The notes beneath the pieces were generated by a model. That model was given only the letters and a program-made list of their open reading frames with translations, had not been told where the DNA came from and searched no databases. The position numbers and the translations under genes are program-made. Positions 54,186 through 62,972 of a DNA stretch of 64,000 bases are shown here, in pieces. Origin of the DNA: Treponema sp. OMZ 838 (GTDB lineage: Bacteria; Spirochaetota; Spirochaetia; Treponematales; Treponemataceae); contig NZ_CP009227.1 of assembly GCF_000775995.1 (NCBI RefSeq), positions 1,736,001-1,800,000 on the forward strand. The letters are read 5' to 3'. How positions within the stretch are numbered: the stretch's first letter is position 1; each line of letters opens with the position of its first letter.

Positions 54186-54339
54186 CAGTAACATTCGCTT
54201 AACCTGCATTTGTACCTTTGCCGACGCGCTTAGCGGCGGCAAAGTTGGCACGAAAGTTGCATAAAAAAAGGGAGCCGTAGGCGACCGTCCAAGCAACTTC
54301 CGTGCCAAAACAAATGTCAGGTTGAAGCAGATGTTAGCT
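54186..54339 (-). other. attC site D (154 bp), after the SIR2-like cassette
   Basis: Outer cores CAGTAAC (54186-54192) and GTTAGCT (54333-54339). The inner arms TCGCTTAACCTGCATTTG and CAAATGTCAGGTTGAAGCAG pair with a few spacer bases. A long middle segment contains CTTTGCCGACGCGCTTAGCG and GGCGGCAAAGTTGGCACG. It is close in sequence to site E. Confidence 0.85.
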
Positions 54340-54344
54340 GATGG

Positions 54345-55388
54345 CTACTTAACTGTCCAAAAACTATTAAGGGTATGATTCGAATTCTGCCTTTCATCAA
54401 TAAACAATTTATCATAATAATTATGAATATCATCCCATGTCATATTTTGTCTGATAGCACCATCTGGATTTAACCACATACAATTCATAAGATTATCAAA
54501 AACACATTCACATGTCCGCCTTGGGAAATTACTTAATAATGAGTTATAGAACGTATCGGTTGTTTGATAATGATGAGTATGTATAAATGGCTGCCATGTT
54601 TTTCTAAGTTCATCTTCTTTTTTGATATCTATTATTTCTATTTGTTCCAAATTTCTTTCTTCACTATTTCCCCATGCTTCTTTAAGCATTCCTATTGCTT
54701 CAATGTCTGATAGTGGGGCACTGTATCCAAATATCGTAACAATATACGCTTTCCTTAAATAATGTTTTAATACATTCCAAGAATCACGAGTATACAAATC
54801 ACTATTATAATTTTTTTGCTTGATAGGATAAAGTAATTTTATTGGTTTCAATGGCTGACCACATACACTACATAAATTTGTAATTAATCCACCACGCTTA
54901 TGCTCTTCACATAAACCAACTGCAACATTGCCATGTAAGAATGATAGTTCAGGTAGATTATCCGTGAATCGTAATGCTCTTTGGTATGCTTGCAAAAGTA
55001 ATGGATCCCAATTAAATGTTGCAACTAAATCTTTCGATCTAAGTGAAAGTAATAATAAATCATATATAGTCGGCTCATTCGGTATTTTTAAATTACTAAA
55101 GTATTCATATATTGTGCTTTCAACTTCTAACTTGACATCACTCAATTCAGGTCTATCATATAATTCAGTATATATATCTTCAATATTGTCTGATTTTGTC
55201 TTTAAATCTACTCCTTTTATTAATTTTTCGAGGCAAAGCTTCTTTAGAAATCCATTCATAACACTGATTTTATTGTTGTTTAAATCACCATTTGGAATTG
55301 TGGCTACTGATGCACCAGCTCCAAGAATTACTATATGAGGTCTATTTTTCATTAGTTTCTCGTATTTCTCAATTTCTTCTTTTTTCAT
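54345..55388 (-). CDS. SIR2-like protein, candidate anti-phage defence (cassette 2)
   Basis: A 347-residue protein with SIR2-type features: the nucleotide-binding loop VILGAGASVATIPNGD (~residue 20), then ATFNWDPLLLQAYQ, LHGNVAVG and a C-x-x-H ... C-x-x-C zinc-like pair (GLCEEHKRGG, LCSVCGQP), and finally FGYSAPLSDIEAIG, which matches the family's GYS...D motif. SIR2-like proteins are used by several bacterial anti-phage systems that deplete NAD. Here the gene is the sole gene of an integron cassette. The family call is likely; the defence role is inference. Confidence 0.7.
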   Translation of the reverse strand: MKKEEIEKYEKLMKNRPHIVILGAGASVATIPNGDLNNNKISVMNGFLKKLCLEKLIKGVDLKTKSDNIEDIYTELYDRPELSDVKLEVESTIYEYFSNLKIPNEPTIYDLLLLSLRSKDLVATFNWDPLLLQAYQRALRFTDNLPELSFLHGNVAVGLCEEHKRGGLITNLCSVCGQPLKPIKLLYPIKQKNYNSDLYTRDSWNVLKHYLRKAYIVTIFGYSAPLSDIEAIGMLKEAWGNSEERNLEQIEIIDIKKEDELRKTWQPFIHTHHYQTTDTFYNSLLSNFPRRTCECVFDNLMNCMWLNPDGAIRQNMTWDDIHNYYDKLFIDERQNSNHTLNSFWTVK

Positions 55389-55415
55389 AATTTATCCTCT
55401 ACCTCGAAAGTATTC

Positions 55416-55570
55416 AGCTAACATTCGCTTAACCTGCATTTGTGGCTTTGCCGGCGCGTAAAGCGGCGGCAAAGTTGGCGCAAAAGTTGCATAAAAAAGG
55501 GAGCTGCAACAGCAGCGACCGCCAAAGCAACTTTCGTGCCAAAACAAATGAGGTTGAGCGGGTGTTAGAT
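55416..55570 (-). other. attC site E (155 bp), after the lipoprotein cassette
   Basis: Outer cores AGCTAAC (55416-55422) and GTTAGAT (55564-55570), the latter perfect for GTTRRRY. Inner arms TCGCTTAACCTGCATTTG and CAAATGAGGTTGAGCGGG, with a middle segment nearly identical to that of site D. Confidence 0.87.
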
Positions 55571-55585
55571 TTTTATTTTTAAATA

Positions 55586-56461
55586 TTAAAATCCAACCAC
55601 TATGGTGTCGTCTTCTGCATCCCCTTCATATACAGTGTACAGTATCTCTTTTTTTAATCCGAAATAGGCAGATGAGCCAATTTCCCATTCAACTGCACTA
55701 CCATCAACTGTTTCAACTTTCAGTTCTACTCCTTCTAAAATTTTACTACCAGATGTTACACTTATATTAGTTGTTTGATTAGTACATTTCACTTTACTTG
55801 CATTAAATTGAATCGTTATTTCTTTTTTATCCTTCTCAGAATAATCTAATTTAATTTCATTTAAATTATTTGCATCGGAAACTTTAACATTATACCACAA
55901 ATAATTAAATTCATATAATTGCTCAATATTTTTTATTTTCCATACAGCAACTTTATCAGAGGGAATATTTTTAGGAGTGAACTCCAACCCGTCCTGTTCA
56001 AGAACTTCAGAGTTTTTTTCTATCTCGCTATCATCCTTTTTACATATAACTTTTGTATCATCAAAAACTATTTTTAACTTTGCTGGGATTTTCAGAGTAT
56101 AACTTACATTGATGGTATTTCCTTCTGCATCATTTTTTGAAATCTTATACCATATACCGGAAGATGTGGCATTTTCTATTTTCTTACCAATCATCCATTT
56201 ATCAACGATCTTCCCAGTGGGAATATTTATTGCAGTAAACCACACCACAGCACCTTCAGCAACCATCATATCACTTGGTATCTCTGCATTATTACTGCCA
56301 TCAAAACACTTTATCTTTGTTTTGTCAAATTTTATTACTATAGTATTCGGATTGCTTGAATTGCCTGAACCAGCGGGATTTTGACATCCTGTTATCACAA
56401 GTACTGCACTAATTATTAAAACTAATGCGCCAATTATTGAAACTACTTTCCTCTGTTTCAT
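55586..56461 (-). CDS. Repeat lipoprotein (cassette 1)
   Basis: A 291-residue lipoprotein. The signal is MKQRKVVSIIGALVLIISAV with lipobox ITGC at residue 26. The mature part contains three copies of a ~85-residue unit, each opening with a beta strand and Lys-x-Lys-Cys: IVIKFDKTKIKCFDGSN, LKIVFDDTKVICKKDDS, ITIQFNASKVKCTNQT. A surface location is inferred. GGAAGG precedes the ATG. Confidence 0.75.
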   Translation of the reverse strand: MKQRKVVSIIGALVLIISAVLVITGCQNPAGSGNSSNPNTIVIKFDKTKIKCFDGSNNAEIPSDMMVAEGAVVWFTAINIPTGKIVDKWMIGKKIENATSSGIWYKISKNDAEGNTINVSYTLKIPAKLKIVFDDTKVICKKDDSEIEKNSEVLEQDGLEFTPKNIPSDKVAVWKIKNIEQLYEFNYLWYNVKVSDANNLNEIKLDYSEKDKKEITIQFNASKVKCTNQTTNISVTSGSKILEGVELKVETVDGSAVEWEIGSSAYFGLKKEILYTVYEGDAEDDTIVVGF

Positions 56462-56563
56462 GTCAACCTTCCTTTCGCAATGTCTTTTTCCATTGCGAGT
56501 TCTATTTCTCAGTCGAATGCCTGTTTCGATTGATTCTGTGCTCGCTTGCCTCTAGGCAGGTCA

Positions 56564-56570
56564 ATCTAAC
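56564..56570 (-). other. Candidate attI core
   Basis: GTTAGAT fits GTTRRRY perfectly and lies at the start of cassette 1. The bases to its left (TTAGAT) complement the outer core ATCTAAC of that cassette's attC. Confidence 0.65.
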
Positions 56571-56589
56571 ATCTTTTCGGCCCTTCCTC

Positions 56590-56618
56590 ATAATATCATA
56601 CGAACGCCCCATCTGTAA
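56590..56618 (-). promoter_or_regulatory. Candidate Pc promoter driving cassettes
   Basis: On the minus strand TTACAG (56613-56618), 17-base spacer, TATTAT (56590-56595), pointing into cassette 1 and just upstream of the core. Confidence 0.55.
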
Positions 56619-56739
56619 GCTAAACTGTTACAAGATAAGAAATTAAATTTTTCTTCCATAATAAACACCGGAACACATCATCAACAACCAGATTAGGCCT
56701 ATCTTCGCTAAATGGGATAAAGGCGAATCGGTGTACTTG

Positions 56740-56812
56740 AGGAAACACCCATTGCCATGCCCACGCTTTACCTGCAGCGGGATATTTTTTTGCAAGGGCA
56801 GAGGGAAGATTA
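56740..56812 (-). pseudogene. intI: Scar of an integron integrase (IntI-specific segment)
   Basis: The minus strand reads NLPSALAKKYPAAGKAWAWQ followed by WVFPQ, which matches the extra helix region found only in integron integrases (pattern LP.AL..KYP.A...W.WQWVFP) between the two tyrosine-recombinase boxes. Sequence identity stops on both sides: the upstream half is replaced by the SAP-domain gene, and the RHH and catalytic Tyr region are not found. It reads towards the cassettes, as in the T. denticola integron. Confidence 0.7.
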
Positions 56813-56820
56813 AAGTTTCT

Positions 56821-57411
56821 CTATATATTTATCTCTGCGTCAGGGGTGTTGATTTTTTTCCACGTTATATAATCTTTTTTGACTTTCATATCTTTTAGCT
56901 TATTCCATGCCTCTAAAGCATCTTCTCTTGTTGCATTTTTTTCATTTGCCAGATAATCACTGATGAAGTTATTAAATTTACAGGATGGAATTTGAGGAAG
57001 CTTTCCTTCCGTTTTGTTTAACCGAATGTATTCACAAATGACATCATTATACGTTATTTTTTCACCATGAGAAAGTTTGACTTCAATCCATCGATTAAGC
57101 CAATATTTTGCCCCTGATTTCGGTTTTAATCCTCGAACTCGTTTATCCATTTCACTATGTATGAATTCCCATGTTTCTTTTTTGTTGCTAAAATTTTCAA
57201 CATAAGTATGACTATTCAATATGTCTCTATTCCGGCTTTTACTCCGATAACAATTCTTTTTATTCACCGTTCCGGTTTCCAAAAACTGAATAATCATCTC
57301 TTCAAGCTGATCCTTTCGTATTTTTGAATCAAAAGGAATTTCAAGCGATTTTGCTAATGCTTTGAGTTCACTCATGTACCAATATTTATTCTCAAATGCT
57401 TGTATTGTCAT
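56821..57411 (-). CDS. SAP-domain protein (DUF6434-like)
   Basis: A 196-residue protein. The N-terminal ~50 residues (YWYMSELKALAKSLEIPFDS) with KIRKDQLEEMI and a following TGTVNKK resemble the DUF6434/SAP-type DNA-binding helix pair. The rest is basic and helical. It ends seven codons before the integrase scar. A palindrome with CTGT-N8-ACAG at 57448-57463 lies 37 bases upstream, suggesting SOS-type control. It is not obviously a cassette: there is no attC after its stop. Confidence 0.7.
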   Translation of the reverse strand: MTIQAFENKYWYMSELKALAKSLEIPFDSKIRKDQLEEMIIQFLETGTVNKKNCYRSKSRNRDILNSHTYVENFSNKKETWEFIHSEMDKRVRGLKPKSGAKYWLNRWIEVKLSHGEKITYNDVICEYIRLNKTEGKLPQIPSCKFNNFISDYLANEKNATREDALEAWNKLKDMKVKKDYITWKKINTPDAEINI

Positions 57412-57443
57412 AGAGCTTTTTTCTTATGTACCGTGATTATTGT

Positions 57444-57467
57444 ATAACTGTATGCATTAACAGTTAT
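57444..57467 (-). promoter_or_regulatory. LexA-like palindrome upstream of the SAP gene
   Basis: ATAACTGT-ATGCATTA-ACAGTTAT is a perfect 8+8 palindrome containing CTGT-N8-ACAG, the enterobacterial LexA consensus spacing. A TATACA/TACAAT -10 candidate overlaps its downstream side. Confidence 0.55.
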
Positions 57468-57528
57468 CATACTATCATCAATACTGATATCCTGATTTCT
57501 GTGCACGCCGCGTCCGGCTAACACCCCA

Positions 57529-58776
57529 TTACTGCACCGTAACTTCTGCGGTGATTGGTTCCGTCAAGGAACGTATTTTTTCGGTGCTCAACGGTATGTT
57601 GATCATTTCGGAGGGAATCATGCGGGCAATCCGTTTTGTTGCAAGCACCGTGTTGCCCGATTTTACCGATACGATTGAGTTTTGGTAGATGGCATCCACC
57701 CGCATGGACAGGTTCACCCCGTCGGGCATGTGCGTCAACACCTTGCGCGGCATCACATAGCGGATACCTTTGCCGAGCGTACAGGGAACGGAAGCCGAAT
57801 CGGTCAGCGCGCCGAGCGCGTACAGTCCTGCGTGTTTACCGGCGATTCTGCTTTCCCGTGTTACAAAATCGACGATGTCGTGTACATGCAGCACATTACC
57901 GCAGGCGAATATTCCCGGTATCTCTGTTTGCATCGCGCTGTCAACCATCGGTCCGTTGGTAATCGGGTCGAGTGTGACACCGGCTTTTACCGAAAGTTCG
58001 TTTTCAGGGATCAGACCTACCGAAAGGAGGAGTGTGTCGCAGGGATAATATGTTTGTGTGCCTTCAATTTCGTTAAAATGCGAATCGATTTGCGAAACGG
58101 TAACGCCTGCCAACCGGTTCTTTCCGTGGATAAAGCTGATATTATGGCTTAACAAAAGCGGTATACCGTAATCCTCCAAACATTGGGCGATATTCCGGTT
58201 GAGTCCGCTCGAAAAAGGCATAATCTCTACGACGGCTTTTACCTTTGCACCTTCGAGTGTCATGCGCCGCGCCATAATCAATCCGATGTCGCCGGAGCCG
58301 TAAATGACAACCTCGCGCCCCATGCGGCAGCCTTCCATGTTCATCATCCGCTGTGCCATGCCCGCAGTATATACACCCGCCGGACGGTACCCTTTTACGG
58401 CAATCGCGCCCGCAGTGCGTTCGCGGCAACCCATCGCAAGCACAACGGCTCCGGCCTGTATGGTTTTAAGCCCGTCCATCCCTGCCGCAGTGATAAGCCG
58501 CTCCGGCGAAATATCGAGTACCATTGTATTCAGCATTACCTGAATATCCGTTTGTGCAGTCTGCATAATAAAGCGCTGCGCATATTCCGGCCCGGTCAGT
58601 TCTTCTTTAAATTCATGCAAGCCGAAGCCGGCGTGGATACATTGATTGAGGATGCCGCCCAATTCGCGGTCGCGTTCGATAATCAAAATTTTTTTTACGC
58701 CGGTTTCCCGCGCGGCGAGGGCTGCTGCCAAACCTGCGGGGCCGCCCCCGATCACTACAACATCATATTTCATCAT
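57529..58776 (-). CDS. FAD-dependent oxidoreductase of the glycerol operon
   Basis: A 415-residue flavoprotein. The FAD site is VVVIGGGPAGLAAALAARE at residues ~5-25, the second Rossmann site VVIYGSGDIGLIMARRM at ~165, and GIFACGNVLHVHDIVDF near the C-terminus. It is the usual partner of GlpA-type glycerol-3-phosphate dehydrogenase in treponemes and clostridia. The start at 58776 has GGAAAAAGAG upstream; the longer frame would begin inside the previous gene. A third gene (DUF1667) that normally follows is absent here. Confidence 0.8.
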   Translation of the reverse strand: MMKYDVVVIGGGPAGLAAALAARETGVKKILIIERDRELGGILNQCIHAGFGLHEFKEELTGPEYAQRFIMQTAQTDIQVMLNTMVLDISPERLITAAGMDGLKTIQAGAVVLAMGCRERTAGAIAVKGYRPAGVYTAGMAQRMMNMEGCRMGREVVIYGSGDIGLIMARRMTLEGAKVKAVVEIMPFSSGLNRNIAQCLEDYGIPLLLSHNISFIHGKNRLAGVTVSQIDSHFNEIEGTQTYYPCDTLLLSVGLIPENELSVKAGVTLDPITNGPMVDSAMQTEIPGIFACGNVLHVHDIVDFVTRESRIAGKHAGLYALGALTDSASVPCTLGKGIRYVMPRKVLTHMPDGVNLSMRVDAIYQNSIVSVKSGNTVLATKRIARMIPSEMINIPLSTEKIRSLTEPITAEVTVQ

Positions 58777-58789
58777 GCTCTTTTTCCAT

Positions 58790-60337
58790 TTAAGATTTTG
58801 AGGAATTACCGCTGCGGATTTCACTCTCTGCGGTGTTCTTTAACCTTCCCAATACGATCTCCGTACCCTTGTCCGATTTGGCGATGTTTTCCATCGGCAG
58901 CTGTAATTCCCTGCTGAGGATTTCCAAAACGCGCGGCGTACAAAAGCCTCCTTGACAGCGTCCGGTTCCGGGACGTACCCGCCGCTTAACACCGTCAACG
59001 GTACGCGCTCCGGCAGGACGGCGGATTGCTTCGATGATTTCCGCCTCCGTTACCGTTTCGCAGCGGCAGATGATCCGTCCGTAGAGCGGATTTTCCGCAA
59101 TCAGGGCTGCCCGCTCTTCGTTGGAAAGGGCGGAAAACTGACTGATACCTTTCCGTGCAGTAACAACCTGCGGCTTTTTTATCAGCTCCGCTCCTGCATA
59201 TTGCAAAAGCTCCACAACGTATTCGGCAATTGCCGGCGCCGAGCTCAATCCGGGAGATTCGATACCTCCGGCGTGAATAAATCCCTTTGCATGCTTTGAA
59301 GCATAGATCATAAAGTCGCCGGTACTTGGACGGGCGCGCACACCGGTAAAGGTGCGTATGGTTTTTCGGAAGTCGAGCGCCGGTACCGATTTTTTTGCGG
59401 AACTGTCAATCTTGTTCAGACCGGCAAGCGTTGTCGAAGTATCCTCGCGGTCGTCAACGTCCTGTGCCGTCGGTCCTGCCAAAAGGTTGTTATCATAGGT
59501 GGGAGTTACCAGAACACCCTTGCCCATTTTGGTCGGCGCCTGAAAGATAACGTGATGCACCAGATCGCCGCATACCTTATCCAACACACGGTACTCACCT
59601 TTGCGGGGATTGATAGTGTAATCGCAATCGCCGATCATCGCGGCAATCTTATCCGCGTAGAGTCCTGCGGCATTGATAACATACCGCGCGGTAAAAACTC
59701 CCTGCGATGTCGTTACGGAAAAAGTATGTTCTTGCACCAACGTTTGTGCAGTTACAGCGTGAACGGCGGTATCCTGTGTTGGCGCATGTTGAATATCCTC
59801 ATCTATTTTTTGTATGCCGGTTACCTCGGCATTGCATATCAGCTCAACGCCGTTTTCTACCGCATTTTCGATAAAGGCATACGTCATCCCAAAGGGACAC
59901 ACGATACCGGCAGTCCCGCAAAATAGTGCTCCCTTCGTCTCGGGCGAAAGGTTCGGCTCTTCCGCTAAAGTCTTTTCCCTATCCCAGATCTCAAGCTCCG
60001 GCACACCGTTTGCAATGCCCCGTTCATAGAGCTTTTTAACTTCCTCCATATCTTCATCGGAGAAAGCAACAACTAACGAACCTATCTGCTTAAAATGAAA
60101 TTGCAGCTGCGGCGCAAGGCGGCGGATCAATTCATTTCCGCGTACATTGAGGCGGGCTTTTAATGTGCCCGGTTTTGCGTCAAAGCCTCCGTGCACAATA
60201 GCGCTGTTTGCCTTGGAGGAACCTTCGCAAACTTCCGAATGTTTTTCGAGCAGAGCAATGCTCAGCCGGTACTGCGACAACTCGCGTGCAATAGCACACC
60301 CGACAACACCCCCGCCGATTATAATCACATCATACAT
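58790..60337 (-). CDS. GlpA-type FAD-dependent glycerol-3-phosphate dehydrogenase
   Basis: A 515-residue enzyme. The FAD fold starts IIIGGGVVGCAIARELSQY. Downstream, FTGVRARPSTGDFMIYAS and HAGGIESPGLSSAPAIAEYV belong to the DAO fold. A BFD-like [2Fe-2S] domain ends the protein: CRCETVTEAEII ... GRCQGGFCTPRVLE with four Cys. It oxidises glycerol-3-phosphate and passes electrons on. It lies between glpK and the FAD oxidoreductase, with a 3-base gap to glpK. Confidence 0.87.
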   Translation of the reverse strand: MYDVIIIGGGVVGCAIARELSQYRLSIALLEKHSEVCEGSSKANSAIVHGGFDAKPGTLKARLNVRGNELIRRLAPQLQFHFKQIGSLVVAFSDEDMEEVKKLYERGIANGVPELEIWDREKTLAEEPNLSPETKGALFCGTAGIVCPFGMTYAFIENAVENGVELICNAEVTGIQKIDEDIQHAPTQDTAVHAVTAQTLVQEHTFSVTTSQGVFTARYVINAAGLYADKIAAMIGDCDYTINPRKGEYRVLDKVCGDLVHHVIFQAPTKMGKGVLVTPTYDNNLLAGPTAQDVDDREDTSTTLAGLNKIDSSAKKSVPALDFRKTIRTFTGVRARPSTGDFMIYASKHAKGFIHAGGIESPGLSSAPAIAEYVVELLQYAGAELIKKPQVVTARKGISQFSALSNEERAALIAENPLYGRIICRCETVTEAEIIEAIRRPAGARTVDGVKRRVRPGTGRCQGGFCTPRVLEILSRELQLPMENIAKSDKGTEIVLGRLKNTAESEIRSGNSSKS

Positions 60338-60340
60338 GAG

Positions 60341-61894
<1,554 letters not shown>

Positions 61895-62042
61895 TTACCG
61901 GATAAAAATGTTGCCCCCTCTTGACTTAAAATCTCAATTGAATTTGTATATGTAATAAACAGGAATGGAGCATTTAGAGTGTTAAAAAACAGAGATCTTA
62001 GATTTTTCAGCATTTCCTGTCAGAGTCTGAGCGGAGGTAATT

Positions 62043-62852
62043 ATGAATGAATTTAACGGCGTGGCCGATACGATGCTGATACCGATGGCTGCGCGGATCT
62101 ATGCGTCTAAACATTTTCCTGAATATTTTTATGATGAAACGGCTTTGTCGTTGGAATCAAAAATTCCGGCGGGAACATTTGAGCGGATTTGGAAATCATC
62201 GTCTCAATATACGATGCTGGCTTCGGTCGCTCGCTATTATAATTTTGACGAGATGATAAAAAATTTTTATGCCAAGCATGAAAAATGTAATATCATTAAT
62301 CTTGGAGCCGGATTGGAAACTGCCGCGTTTAGATTACCTGAAATCAAAGCTCCGTTTTACGAAATTGACTTACCCGAAGTGATAGCGTTGCGTAAAAATA
62401 TTTTGAATACGAGAGAAAACGAAATGCTGATCGATGCGGATATTTTTAAGCTGGAGTGGACGGATGGTATTGACACTTCTATCCCGTCCTTGTTGATTGT
62501 ATCCGGCGTCTTTCAGTATTTCCGCGAAGAAAAAGTGCTGGCTTTTTTATCCGCGATTAAGGAGCGCTTCCCGAAGGGGGAAGTAATTTTTGATGCGACA
62601 AATGCAATCGGTATAAAGTATGCCAATAAGTATGTACAAAAAACAGGTAACACTTCGGCGCAGATGTATTTTTATGTAGATGACGGTTCTGCCTTTGCAC
62701 AAAAATGCGGCATGGAACTCATAGAACAGCGTTCCTTTTATACTACCGCACGGAAGATGTTAAAGCGTAAATTAAAGCTGTATACCCGTATCGCGATGAA
62801 AGTGTGTGACGATGGGGGCAGAACCATTATTCTGCATTTAAAACTGAATTAA
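62043..62852 (+). CDS. Leucine carboxyl methyltransferase-like SAM-dependent methyltransferase
   Basis: A 269-residue protein of the LCM/TcmP O-methyltransferase group. NIINLGAGLETAAFRLPEIK is motif I with the family's long insertion, FYEIDLPEVIALRKNIL the acidic loop, and SGVFQYFREEKVLAFLS the catalytic region. The substrate is unknown; bacterial members O-methylate polyketides or small acids. GCGGAGG precedes the ATG. Confidence 0.8.
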   Translation: MNEFNGVADTMLIPMAARIYASKHFPEYFYDETALSLESKIPAGTFERIWKSSSQYTMLASVARYYNFDEMIKNFYAKHEKCNIINLGAGLETAAFRLPEIKAPFYEIDLPEVIALRKNILNTRENEMLIDADIFKLEWTDGIDTSIPSLLIVSGVFQYFREEKVLAFLSAIKERFPKGEVIFDATNAIGIKYANKYVQKTGNTSAQMYFYVDDGSAFAQKCGMELIEQRSFYTTARKMLKRKLKLYTRIAMKVCDDGGRTIILHLKLN

Positions 62853-62972
62853 GCGGATACGGTAATGACTTCCTTATAAAATAAACCGATAGACTTGCCG
62901 GTTTATGGGTATCCACAAACTTTAAGCTTTCCTCTTGTTCAATTAGAAAAAGTATGCGATAATAAAAAGCAA

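Larger units (their letters stand above)
48797..56812 (-). mobile_element. Relict integron with six gene cassettes
   Basis: Minus-strand order: intI scar (56740-56812), promoter (56590-56618), attI core GTTAGAT (56564-56570), then six cassettes with boundaries at about 55422, 54192, 51159, 50685, 49563 and the truncated end near 48797. Five attC sites separate them. The first cassette bases match the outer core of that cassette's own attC: TTAGAT with ATCTAAC, TTAGCT with AGCTAAC, TTATGT with ACATAAC, TTACTG with CAATAAC (one mismatch). All cassette genes face away from attI. The scar reads in the same direction as the cassettes, the inverted layout described for the T. denticola integron. 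Confidence 0.85.
56462..56820 (-). other. attI-type region with integrase scar (no intact gene)
   Basis: About 360 bases without an intact gene. From the right: the intI scar (56740-56812), a T/A-rich piece, a promoter (56590-56618), the GTTAGAT core (56564-56570) where cassette 1 joins, and the 100-base leader of the lipoprotein gene with a GCAAGCGAGC-type hairpin. Confidence 0.7.

Noticed and set aside
49557-55570. CRISPR array as explanation for repeated palindromes
   Set aside because: Spacing between repeats is gene-sized and irregular, repeats have integron core sites, and no cas genes are present.
56821-57519. SAP-domain gene as a seventh cassette
   Set aside because: There is no attC after its stop; the integrase scar follows directly. 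Only a lone GTTAGCC core is present upstream.
58183-58917. 244-codon plus-strand frame opposite the glycerol flavoproteins
   Set aside because: Shadow of two well-supported FAD enzymes; no start signal.
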